From the NCBI GenBank assembly GCA_947650285.1, contig CANTFL010000225.1:1-64000 (forward strand): 64,000 nt of DNA, given 5' to 3'. The DNA comes from Hyaloperonospora brassicae (lineage: Eukaryota > Oomycota > Peronosporomycetes > Peronosporales > Peronosporaceae). The notes under the pieces are model-generated. The model did not search any database. It was not told the DNA's origin and saw only the letters and a program-made list of their open reading frames with translations. A program made the position numbers and the translations under genes. Each line of letters begins with the position of its first letter. Positions within the stretch are counted from its first letter, which is position 1. This document shows, piece after piece, positions 53,911 through 64,000 of this stretch.

Positions 53911-56238
53911 CATTGTGACGACGCCTTCTTGAGGCATAACGCCGACGAGAGCGTTAGTGCAAAGGCAGCCACGCAGCTCTAGCATCATGTCAAGCATGTG
54001 CTTTGTAAAGTAGCGAAACATGCTCAACTGCCTTTCGACGCAGTGAAATATACAGCGGAACGATAGCTGGCAGCATGAATCTGTCTGCCGAGCCGTCCAG
54101 AAGTACCTCTAATCAGTACACATCGCCACTCTCTTACCTCTAACACGAATAAAACCTACTTACACGGATCAACCCATCACATCTTTTGGTCTCGTCGACT
54201 TGATCGTCTCATTTACAACAAAGAATGCCTTGTCGCACTTGCCGTCACTCGTGCGCCCGTTTTTTGCGCCATTTTACTCCATTTTCAACTTGGCTCACCG
54301 CCGCTTCTCAGGCCACTTCTCTTACATTTGAAGTAGTCCATTTTGCATATCCACTTCGCTTAACGTTAATGAATGAATCTTTCCATGACCACTCCGCCGC
54401 CGCCCCTCGTGCTTCTTTGTCATTTTCACTTCTGCTCTCCAATTCGCAATGGACACCACGGCCACTTTTACGCAGAGCACTTACGATGCAATTTTGCATG
54501 CGTACAGTAAGCTCGTGCACGCGAACGACGTGCTACAGAAGCAAGCCGTTGCGCTGACGCACCTCAGTGCGGTGCAAGCAAACCTGGTACGGGCAGCAAA
54601 TAAAGAGCGCGACGCAGCCATCGAGTCGCGGCTCAAGATGGAGATCGAAGTACTGGCGCTCCGACAGCGCGCCGAAATGGCCGAAGCCACAAGTGCAAGA
54701 CCGGAGCAGCAGCTTGAGGAGGCCGCTCAAGATCAGCTCAAAGTCCAGCGCGAGTCCGAGTTGCAGCTGGTGCTACAGGAGAAGGACTCTCAAGACAGCG
54801 GTGCGGAGGCGACGGGCGAGAACAAGGCACGAATGCAGCAGAAGCAGCGTGAGAAGACAGTCGCAGCGCCCTCCAAGACAAGCACGACACCTCGCAAGAA
54901 ACCCACAACCGGCCAAGATGAACGCGCTCGTGTGCTTGCAAGTGTCAAGGACGTTGCTATCAGGATGGGAGCTGGACCTACTGCTGGTTCTCGCGCGCGT
55001 GTTCGTCCAACGGCTACTGCTCGAGCGCGTGTTGGTGCGACTGCGAGCACGGCGTCCACCCGCGCGCGTGTGGAAGCCACTGCTGCTTTCCGAGCGGCTC
55101 TTGCTTCGACTGCCGGACTTGGTGCTTCAAAGATGCTGTCAGCAAAAGAACTGGCGCGCGTGGAGATTGGAGGAAGTCGCGCTGCGCTGGGCAGCGGGTG
55201 TTAAACCACACACGTTGCCAGGAGAGGGCAACAAGCTTCCGGGATTGGCGCTCCAGAGACCCATTGCTCTCTGTTGCGTCTACCGGAGCTCATCGCTCAC
55301 CGAAGGCTCCGGAACGTGGTGCGGTCAAGGCGTGGCAGCAGACTTTGTTCGAGAACGCGTTTGCGATCTGCAATTTTTCGGAGCTCATTACCCCCGTTGA
55401 AGATGCGGAACGTGGCGTGTTTTTGGACGAAGTTGAGCGTGGTGTGCATTCGCAGTGACTGATGAAGACTCATCACTCTTCGTCGTCATTGCGATTGCTT
55501 CCTGCGCGTGCTGTTGATGTGCTTGGCGCCTACGTTCTAGAGCGTATAGGTGTCGATAGTCCCAGGAAAGACAAGCGAAAACGTAGTTTTTATTGAAGTG
55601 AGTAACAAAACAAGTGTATGATTACGATTGCGGTTGGCTTGTTAACGTTCGCCTACTCTTGAGCGAACGTTGCTCCTTCCGTGCTCGTCGATTGCCGTAC
55701 AGTGTAGTAGCCCATGCTCGAACACAAAACAAGCAAGCAATAAACAAATGAGCGCTGTGATGCGGTATTCGTACTGCTTGCAAGACGTCATAGAAAGGCA
55801 CGTGCTAGAAGATATGCTTTCTGACAGGTCATCGAAGTTCCAGTGTTCAACTGCAAGACCTGTTACAGGTACGTCGCGATCTCACCTGATTGGCTAATAA
55901 GCTGACAGGTAGGACGAAGATGTGACCAGTTAACATATGGTACGAGAAAAAAGGGTCGTCATGTCGGACTATCAGGAGGAGATGATGAGTGGGAAAGCGA
56001 TATCCGGACGACATTGTTTAAGACCAGCAGCACATGGTGATGGGTATGCTAAACGCGTACCAGGTGTAACTTGACTTGATCAAGTGCAAAAGGTATGGTT
56101 AAAAACCGAGCGTAATTTACTCTCCGTAAATATTACTTTCACTTCCTACGTACTCAGCACAAGTGCCGACATCAACACGCAACGATTCACTGAACGTCAT
56201 ACCGAAGACGGTCGAGCAGAGGAGGCCAACGTCGCGTA
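53911..56238 (+). repeat. 2.3-kb direct duplication, copy B
   Basis: Direct repeat of 34192-36515, about 97 percent identical. The break at 56238 is followed by sequence absent from copy A. Small indels occur at 55320-55330 and 55720-55740. Confidence 0.92.
54449..55204 (+). CDS. Coiled-coil protein with Arg/Ala/Thr-rich tail, copy B
   Basis: A 251-codon frame equal in length to copy A (34730-35485), with only four residue differences (Pro/Ser, Ser/Gly, Pro/Gln and Asn/Ser). N-terminal Thr/Ser-rich start (MDTTATFTQSTYDAILHAYS), long coiled coil, Lys/Thr/Pro hinge, then ARARV-type tail. Untranslated flanks are equally conserved, so the similarity reflects recent duplication and does not by itself prove selection. 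The downstream region contains an indel relative to copy A that changes the candidate 3' exon frame, so copy B may be damaged there. Function unknown. Confidence 0.58.
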   Translation: MDTTATFTQSTYDAILHAYSKLVHANDVLQKQAVALTHLSAVQANLVRAANKERDAAIESRLKMEIEVLALRQRAEMAEATSARPEQQLEEAAQDQLKVQRESELQLVLQEKDSQDSGAEATGENKARMQQKQREKTVAAPSKTSTTPRKKPTTGQDERARVLASVKDVAIRMGAGPTAGSRARVRPTATARARVGATASTASTRARVEATAAFRAALASTAGLGASKMLSAKELARVEIGGSRAALGSGC

Positions 56239-56690
56239 TGCTCAAGTGCATATACCGTTTGACGCCATTACTCGCGCGGACACGACACAAGTGCTCGAGA
56301 GCATAGACAGCAGTGTACAAATCTCGAGGATCGTCAACTCGGTATCGGCGGCAACTGCAATGACATCTCAAGGCCGTTACGACTCATTGTAGCATCACGA
56401 CGTACATCTACTTGGCGACTCCAACAAAGCTGAGCAAGCAGGAGACCCTCTCGGCAGCCGATGCTACAGATAACGACGGAAAAGAAGCTCGTCACACAAT
56501 TTCACTGACGTGCTATCGATCGCATGGTAGCTATTAGCCTTCCGATGCGCTTCCTGACATGCGCATCGGACACCACTACGAGTCGACCCAACAAGACACT
56601 TCAACCGACTCTGGCAAAGAATTTTACGTATGTTAATGTCCAGTCACTAGAGGGAAAGCGTCGACGGCAGCGCGCACTTGCTAGCGCGTC
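56239..56690. other. Unassigned DNA between duplication B and CesA fragment B
   Basis: The plus-strand frame 56084-56392 (102 codons) starts inside the duplication and runs on to residues such as DAITRADTTQVLESIDSSVQ. Its first half is shared with copy A (36361-36510), the second half is not. No family recognised. Confidence 0.35.
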
Positions 56691-57905
56691 TCCGGCTCCC
56701 CAGATAACCCACACCACCGCTTCTCGTCACCTGCACTCGGCATGCATCGCATCCTGTGTCTCCTTCTGCTCATCGTCATCAAAACACCATCCGCGTCTTT
56801 GAGACACAATCCGGTTCGTCCGGTTGTCGCCGCCGCCGGGTCATTCGTGCCTGATACGATGCCTTGGGCCACCTGGCGGTTGCTCGCGTAGTAGACTTGC
56901 CATAGCCGCACGAAGACCACACTGTCAACCACGAGCAAAAGAGCCAAACGCGTTCGCTGTTAAGGTGGCAGCAGTATGGTTCCAGCCGCTATACTCGGGG
57001 ACACTCATCTTGACCATGAGAAACAACTGGCTCAAGACGAAAAGGCCAAACAATATGGTAGACACTTAGTTCCACGTATTCGTCGCGTTCTCGTGCTCTA
57101 GACACGAACGAGTGCCACGAGCTGACTGACTAGCAGCGTGAAGAAGAAAAGCACGCTCGCGATTTTTTCCACGACGTCTTCTGACCTGCACCCGTTTTTG
57201 CTCATGACTTGTGCTTCCCCGTCACGCGCGCCTGAATGGCCTCAAAACTGCCAGCATCGGGATGAATGACAACGAAGACCATGCCTGCCTGCACGCGCTT
57301 CTTGTATTTGTTGTCTTCTGAGCGGTTGGCCAGCAGATTATCACCCAAGGGTAAAAAGGCACGTGCAAGAAAGAGTACAGTATATTTTTTAGACGAGCGT
57401 AGATCGGCGCGTCTTCCGTGCAAAAGTAGTAGGCGGCGATCGCCTCGTAGCACATGGAAAGAACCGAACGCTTTGGGCTGAGCAATGGGTCGTAAAAAAC
57501 ATCTTTCCGGGAGCGTAATGGCTGGCTTCGGGTCCGGATACGGGCAGGTACTTGCGGTAGACGCCAGTCCAGGTCAAATTCGCGCTCAATTAGCAATAGA
57601 ACAATACCCAGTCACCCTTTAGCAAACGCTTCTTCCAGTACATAGTAGCAGCCACTGTTCGAGGAACAGCACCTCCGTACACTTAAATACGTCCCATGTA
57701 ATTGTCCTCGAAAATCCTTGCTGAAGTACATTAAGTCCAAACCAGAAGAGCTGACCACGTTACTAGTAAATGCTCTATCAGTATGAGTAACGTATTGTAT
57801 TGAATACTACCAACCCAATCCTATAATTTGCAACGGATTACTACATATAAATGTGCAGAAACTGCCGAGTCGAAGCCATCACAGCCACGCTATATACAAC
57901 GTCTA
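56691..57905 (-). pseudogene. CesA: Cellulose synthase fragment, copy B
   Basis: Parallels 39610-40870 in the same orientation. The minus-strand frame 56681-56947 gives LLLVVDSVVFVRLWQVYYAS and GIVSGTNDPAAAT. The frame 57202-57453 gives VQAGMVFVVIHPDAGSFEAI and QARVTGKHKS. Only the C-terminal membrane region and part of the catalytic domain are present. Identity to copy A falls from about 93 percent near 56700 to perhaps 60-65 percent near 57850, accompanied by a rise in A+T. Homology ends near 57905. Confidence 0.82.
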
Positions 57906-60900
57906 ATCGAATATTATTCCTAGTTAGGCCTATGAATTGATATGAAGCGCTTGAGGGATGCATATGAGGTAAAAAGATCGCACACATGGAGCATGTATAA
58001 GAAAGTTGAAAGGTGTTATATGTCGTGAGTATGGGTATTGAAAATTTGCAGACCCGATCGCGCGTAAAAGTTATAAGATATCTTGATAACCGGTGATCAA
58101 GATCGGTGGAACGTACATCGCAGGCGATCGGGGTCCAGGATGACCTGATAGAAGATAGAGAGCAAAAGAAAAAAATATTATTATAATAAAAGAAACGGAT
58201 TATAAAATAGGGAACTGATTAGGAATAAATTACATGGCAACTCTGGGGACGATCACGAAGGAATTAATCTGCTGAAGATGCGGGTAATCGAGGAGCTAGG
58301 GTTTTTGTAATCGCAGACCGATACTTGTTACGCCAAGGCTTGGATAATTTATTCAGATACAAGGCAGAGATTCAAGATCTGAATCTTGGTCGTTTTGCAT
58401 CTTTATCTAGGAAATCACAACCGTTATTTGGACTGGGCCGAAAAATGCAAAGTTAAGGAGTACGACAGTTAATGTATGTCACAATTTACGTCGATCTTGT
58501 CATGAAGAATATAGCGGAGGGCTGTCTTTCATCGCGTTCCATATCGCGACCAGCTTAGCTGACGCGATTGGCAAAATGGGGTCAGCTTCGGATACGCTTG
58601 GTGCTGCCGATTAGAAATGAAAAAATGGGTCGATTTCCACGACGCCTGTCGATGACGATTCTCAAATGCGGGATATACGATTACTAAAGTCTTTGACCAC
58701 CCAGTAGCTCCGAAAGAGACATCTTTGATCTGTCAAGCGATACTTTTTCAGGATGTTGGCTGTATAGCGAAGTAATTTGCGCCGAAGAAACCAATTGGGG
58801 ACCCCTACAATCAGACACGAGTAAGGACGACTACGGAACCTTGTATGATGGAAACGGAAAGGACTTCGGACTGGGGAGATGCTTTGACGGATATTCGCTT
58901 TTAGATCAGCGACGATGATTTAGCTGACTTGAATCTCTGACCGGAGATATACTTAAAAAGACGATCGGGAACAGCTGGATCTATACGCAAAAATCTACAG
59001 ATCGCTAGGTACACTAGTGTCTGGCAACGCGGCATAATGATCGGGATCCAACAAGATGTTCACCTCCTCGACATCATTATTGGTTACACTGATGCTGCTG
59101 GATGAGTCGCTTGACGGGTCTTCAAGTAGTTCGACCTTGGAATTCTTAGTTGAAGTCTTGAGATATGTCAAAGGAGTCAAAGAAATCGCTCGTGAGTTGG
59201 AGATGAAATCGTCAATGACGGTTGTGGGAAAGAGTGGATGTTGTTTAGCTGGCGTAGTAGTGGACGAAGCGCGTTGAAGGGAGGCAGATCGTGATCCCAA
59301 AAGCTCTGCGCGGGTATCAATATTAAAAAAAACAGATGAATCATTCACTGTAGAGGACGAAGAGAACCAACTCACCAGATTCGCATTTTTATCTAACGAT
59401 CCTGGTTATGTCTTCACGTAGAAAACTGGAATATAATGAATAGAACGGTGATTAACAGAACCTAATAAACCAACCCCAGATGAACACCTGGAGGAGTTCG
59501 ACCGAGATGGTTCGGATGAACGTCTTTATTTACCGGACGCTCGGACGTAGCTGATCATACTTGCTCAGCTGATCGCACCGGAGATGGCGATCACGCTGTT
59601 GTTGCCGTCCGTGCGTATATAGTTGGTCGGTAACGCTTGTCGATTTGCATTATCTCGGCTATACGTGTGGTTTCATCCATCGATGTCAACTTACCCGATC
59701 AAGTGGGCGAAGATAATCGTGAATGCAGAGTGGACTTCGTCGACATTTATGCGACGGTGGCTTGTTCGATTGCGAGATCTCGACATGCGGCTTTATTCAT
59801 TTTCTGCGTCGAATCGGCTAATTGCGCGATCGGAAATGAATGGTACTACTGAAAGACGTTTTTGAACCGTCAGATCGCTTCAAGATTTGTGACGGTGTCA
59901 TTGAATAGTAGATTATTGAATATGAAGGAGTTTTCGAGTTACGATATAGCTTGTATAAAAGACCAGATCTACTGTCCTTTCGGGGCCGTTTGCTGGCCAA
60001 AGACACTGGAAGTATACCTATATAAAACAGAATGTTGAGAGCTAGCTTGGCTATATCAGCTCAAAGCCTATCGCACGATCGTTGACCGCGAGGTCGCTAT
60101 AAACGATAGTGAGACCAAAATCGATTTCCTGGTATTAAGATACCTATTGAAGAAGCCTTTGGTTCGAGTGGTGAAACGTGATCACTATTCGCAACCAATC
60201 TGGTTCGCGGTCCAGGTCGTTTAACTCCGCGCGTTTAAAATAATGAAATGAGGGGAGAGAGAAGATCCGTTTCTCGAGTTCGTCGACATTTCGCTGATCG
60301 CTAACATAAATAGCCTGTTACACCTTAACGCCGGCGTCCTAGAGAGCGTATATTGACCCCATCAGCGATACCTAACACTTAAACTTTTGACAATGGAGGT
60401 AATGTCTTGTCATTTTAAATCTTCAGAGAAGCGCAAACAGCATCAATGTCACGACGAACATTCTCTGGGTCAGCAGAGGTGGCTCTAGACAATAATACTT
60501 TAATGCACTTGTTATCCTAATCCAATTCTTGAATGCTTGCCATTCGATCGTCCTGCTTATTCGAACCAATTCGCTTTCGTCGCCGCGTAAGCGGACATTC
60601 GGAAAGGCGGAAAACAGAAGGCTAAAGCGCTGCTTGACGTACCTGCGCTTCAGGATTTTGATGTAACGCAAGATCTTTTCTCCCTTCTCCAGCCGATCAT
60701 TACGGTGCTTCTCTTTCATCAGTGCCTCTTCAAGTATCCGTACCATCTCGCGACCTCCTCGCAGGTCTCTAAGCGATCGCAAAGAACGTCCATCATGCCG
60801 GTCATTTTTGAAACATCTACACATTAAGCAGTCGTTACTCGGGTGCTGGAAAGAAGCGGGAACGATACGACAAGAGGACTACTGAGATCAGTAACGAGAG

Positions 60901-61140
60901 GCAACTCTCCCTGCTCGGGGAAAGGGTGGTGCCAGAAGGTTTTGGCGTCGACATGGCTAAGGCTCAAATGTGGGACTGATTTTGTGAAAGAACAAGCGCG
61001 TAGTCAGATCGACACTATGTAGCAAATAACGGCGCAGAATACTACTGTGATGTAGCAATCAGTGAAATACGCTATACGAAAATATATCGTGCTTCTAATA
61101 TGTCGAAATCGTTCTACTATTGGCAGCGCCGATCCCAAAA
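57906..61140. other. AT-rich intergenic DNA, no gene recognised
   Basis: Longest frames are 126 codons (58995-59375, minus; Ser/Thr-rich) and 133 codons (60423-60824, minus; Lys/Arg/Leu-rich with RNDRLEKGEKILRYIKILKR). Neither has a domain I recognise or support from a second copy in the window. Scattered GATC sites resemble the dispersed repeat family but no collinear alignment was found. Confidence 0.4.
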
Positions 61141-62270
61141 CCGCTTGAATAACGTTCACTTAAACTATTAAACAGAACCAGATATCAGATCAGAACAGAT
61201 GATGACCTGCGATACCAGGTTAGATTATGACGGGCGAAGGGTGTGAGTCATTAAAATGGCTAGCTGTCAAAGAGTCGATTACGTTCGCGATCAAGAACGA
61301 AATTACGATCGAGAAGGCAATGGAGATCATAATCGGCAACCATGAAAAAGGCCACGATCAGGTCGGTGTGGACCACAACAAGCGGTCGCGATCAAAGAAG
61401 TGTGTGTCTCAACATGTGGCCCGCGATCAGCAAGTCGATCGCGATCAAGGAAGCGATCGAGATCTTGATCGAGGATCAGGTGCGTGATCGCGATCAAGCT
61501 AGTGTGGATTACACCTCACGATCGACGACCATGATGGCGCCTGCGATCGGACAAGTATATTGTGTGTGTGCTACGGAAGTACAAGGGTGCGGTCTTCTAT
61601 AGAGATCGACACGTGGCATGCGGCTTCTATAGAGAGCGACACGTCTCATGCAAGTTTTATGATATGGTGATAGGGACAGGGTTGTTGAGTTCGATTGGTT
61701 GTCATTAAACATATTACAAGTCACTTCGAAGGACGAACGTCGTTTCTTTCAAACTGAAGTGTTTGGCCACTTGACTTCACAAACTACGCTACATCTGCAC
61801 AAGTTTCGCGCCCAAATTGTTTGGCCAGCTGCATTTGGTACTTGCACCCCCGCCACTGCGATCGGAGGTAAGGGAAATCTGCGGTTAAAGACCCAAGACC
61901 AAGAAACGGCTCAAGTGATCATGGGTGTAGCGAATCATCGGTCTACATTTTGCATAAGCCAGTCTGTTACATATTAGGGTAACTCATCTCGAGCACCCTA
62001 CAAGTATACAAGAGATCCCGTGGCAATTTTCACTAGAATACGCGAACCCGAGATCGCGGTGTGAAATTTTCCACACCGATATCGATCCTCGACCCCATCG
62101 AAAATACAGCCAATTGTTTTATAGAGACCTGTACATCTGAAAGGGTGCACCCGCCAAGACGTCGATTAAATCAAGGTCATCAAAGTGTACAGCATGAAAC
62201 TAATGTGCCCCGTCTGTTAGTAGGTCATTCGAAGCGTCCGTGAACAATTGAGGTTGACTTTATAACAATA
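61141..62270 (+). repeat. Dispersed GATC-rich repeat family, copy 4 (plus orientation)
   Basis: Closest relative of 4019-5150: the first ~450 bp are about 90 percent identical and the remainder is collinear but more diverged. It contains 16 GATC sites in 61261-61560. The frame 61227-61487 (86 codons) reads through the GATC block as Asp/Arg-rich sequence (ARDQQVDRDQGSDRDLDRGS), and the preceding AIKNEITIEKAMEIIIGNHE could be part of a decayed Gag-like helix. That last reading is speculative. Confidence 0.7.
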
Positions 62271-64000
62271 GCGAAAACCTATCCGCCACACATCTATGGT
62301 CAAAGTAGCATGAATGGAATTAACCCGACGGACAACGACCTGTATTTGCGCTTGTTCCGTCTTCTCGCCACGCAGTTTATGGACGTTTTTTTGGCGAACC
62401 GTCGGAGTTACAAAACATAGCTCACGGTTCGAGTCTACCGCGTCTTAGTCTCGACATATCACGTCTGCATTGATCTAGCTGAAATGATATTATCAACCTG
62501 TCCAGTCGCTATATTGACATCATCCACTTAATGAGTTTTCGCTGGTAAATTCGTCACCTTTGTCGGCTTTTCTGGATTTAGATTATGCGGGTATAATTCT
62601 GAGGCTTCAACTTCGGCCTCATCTGCCCAAAACAATTCAACGGCGACTATGCTCTTGAAACCGTCAGCCGTTACTACGGTCGTCTACCCAGTATTTTTAA
62701 TATGAACATCATATAACACTTTAACGATATGTAATTGCATGAGCTGCTTGGATTCTACGATTTAAACAGCACGTACAGATCGGTCGTTAGTTACATGTCA
62801 CTGGTTTCGTGAGTGTTCATTACTTCCTCACAGAAAATTAACAGCTGTGCTCGGTTAAATGTTGGTGACTTCAACCGGATCTACAAATTCACTTCCCGCT
62901 TTTTCATCATCGATAATCTTGTCGCCACCTTCTCTCGCGGCGTCATCTGCGATGCCTGCAGCAGATACCGGACGCCATCCTCGACACGTTCGCCTTATCA
63001 TTATAATTTAGTCTCGGCGAGCGTTCATCCGATGCATCTTCTATTTACATTCGCGTAAAATTAAAATGCTATACCACCATTTGATTTGCCACATAAATTA
63101 CGTCGCAAGTCGCCGGTCGCAACTGTACTAGCAGGGTGTCTGCCGCACTATGGCCAAATTTTAAATAACTTCATTTGAGAGATGTCGTACAAAAAAGTAT
63201 TCAGACTCATCTAGATCTTTTTTCGTTAACAAGGGTGATTACTCATCAATCTTCACGTTCCGCGCCTACATCGAAGTCCGTGGCAACTCTAACCTTGTCA
63301 AGATCAATGTAGTCGTCGATAATAGTTCCTGTCTAGTCGCCACATGTAGCTGCATCCGAGAAGACAAGCGATGCTGAAGCATAGACGTATAAACCGCCCG
63401 GTCGTCGCTACAGTTGCTTCCGTTTTTTTTGTGCGGTTCGACTGATATATTCATTACGTTTTTTCGACAACAAGAAGTAGCACTTTAATGACTCCACACC
63501 GAGATTTTTTTGAAACAGTCTCTTATCGAGCGCCGAAATTGGCCTTGTCTTCTGAAAAATTCATTCATGTCTTGAGTACGTCGACATCACCGAATTTCGT
63601 ACACCTCGCGGCCTTTATTGCTGTACCAGCGCAATCCTCTAGAGCTCATACACCAAATACGTCTTGTTTAATAAGGAATTTATCGGGCTCTGTAAAAAAA
63701 CTCCGTAAGAAGTTAGTGTCCATCTCTTCTGCACCCACGTCGACTCTCTCTTCTCATTTGATAACACCAAATAATATACCAGTTGTTGCCTAAGACTTCT
63801 TCATGACAATACCAGTACCATCACTGGAGCCTACGGCGTTACCACATTCCTGCTTCGGTCCGTGCGAATCAGGCATTCTTCGTTGAAATCGCTTTGCTCC
63901 CACCACGCGTGCAAGTTGATACGTCAAGTTCTACCACTTCGGTTTCGCCCACTATTGTTAACCTTTTTTGTCAGCTCAATCTCTTATCCAGCAATAAAAA
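62271..64000. other. AT-rich DNA at the right end, no gene recognised
   Basis: Open frames of 81 codons (62813-63058) and 101 codons (63488-63793) on the plus strand have no recognisable domain or start context. I see no RNA gene or named repeat. Confidence 0.4.

Noticed and set aside
60423..60824. 133-codon Lys/Arg/Leu-rich minus-strand frame
   Set aside because: Considered as a coiled-coil gene, but no second copy, no motif, and the surroundings look like decayed repeat DNA.
61342..61602. 86-codon frame shared with 4226-4486
   Set aside because: Shared only because the repeat is duplicated; another frame (61227-61487) is equally open, and stops differ between copies.

Overview
The window looks like repeat-rich nuclear DNA of an oomycete (Peronosporales: a Phytophthora- or downy-mildew-like stramenopile). 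The reasons are an oomycete-type cellulose synthase remnant, two chromodomain-bearing Ty3/Gypsy retrotransposons, a LINE with a C-terminal RNase H, and almost no intact host genes. Nothing prokaryotic (operons, Shine-Dalgarno sites, CRISPR) is visible. The species is not determined.

Layout. 1-6388: a giant imperfect palindrome with arms of about 1030 bp around a 4.3-kb spacer. The spacer also holds a direct-orientation member of the same GATC-rich dispersed repeat family; further members lie at 19.03-19.86 kb and 61.14-62.27 kb. About 7.5-15.3 kb: a badly decayed minus-strand Gypsy copy, split by roughly 2.5 kb of unrelated sequence. 15.3-19.0 kb: AT-rich, no gene seen. 20937-28753: Gypsy element 1, with 533/534-bp LTRs and target duplication AGACG; its LTRs are nearly identical but its pol is full of stops. 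29.9-32.06 kb: a broken selenocysteine-specific elongation factor gene (EEFSEC/SelB) on the plus strand. 34192-36515 and 53911-56238: a 2.3-kb direct duplication, each copy with the same 251-codon coiled-coil ORF. 36.5-39.2 kb: 3' part of a LINE (minus strand) with a 772-codon open frame. 39.27-39.60 kb: a mitochondrial EF-G (GFM1) C-terminal fragment joined directly to a cellulose synthase pseudogene (39.6-41.8 kb, minus). A second, more decayed CesA fragment lies at 56.69-57.91 kb. 44835-52774: Gypsy element 2, with 394-bp LTRs and target duplication GTGCT, much better preserved. 53.1-53.5 kb: a Kelch-type gene fragment. 57.9-64 kb: AT-richer DNA with one further dispersed repeat copy.

The most unusual signal is in the two Gypsy elements. 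They are packed with short perfect stem-loops. LTR 1 carries eleven hairpins with exactly 3-nt loops in about 280 bp. Element 2 has 8-11-bp stems spread through its LTRs and through conserved protein-coding sequence, far more than chance predicts. The two LTRs of each element differ mainly in loops, or in both arms of a stem at once, which suggests hairpin-templated (template-switch) sequence change. Both elements also carry an antisense reading frame between pol and the 3' LTR that runs back across the chromodomain into a coiled-coil-like stretch. The host-derived part of the window is largely a graveyard of conserved gene fragments; the coiled-coil ORF is the best candidate for an intact host-like gene.
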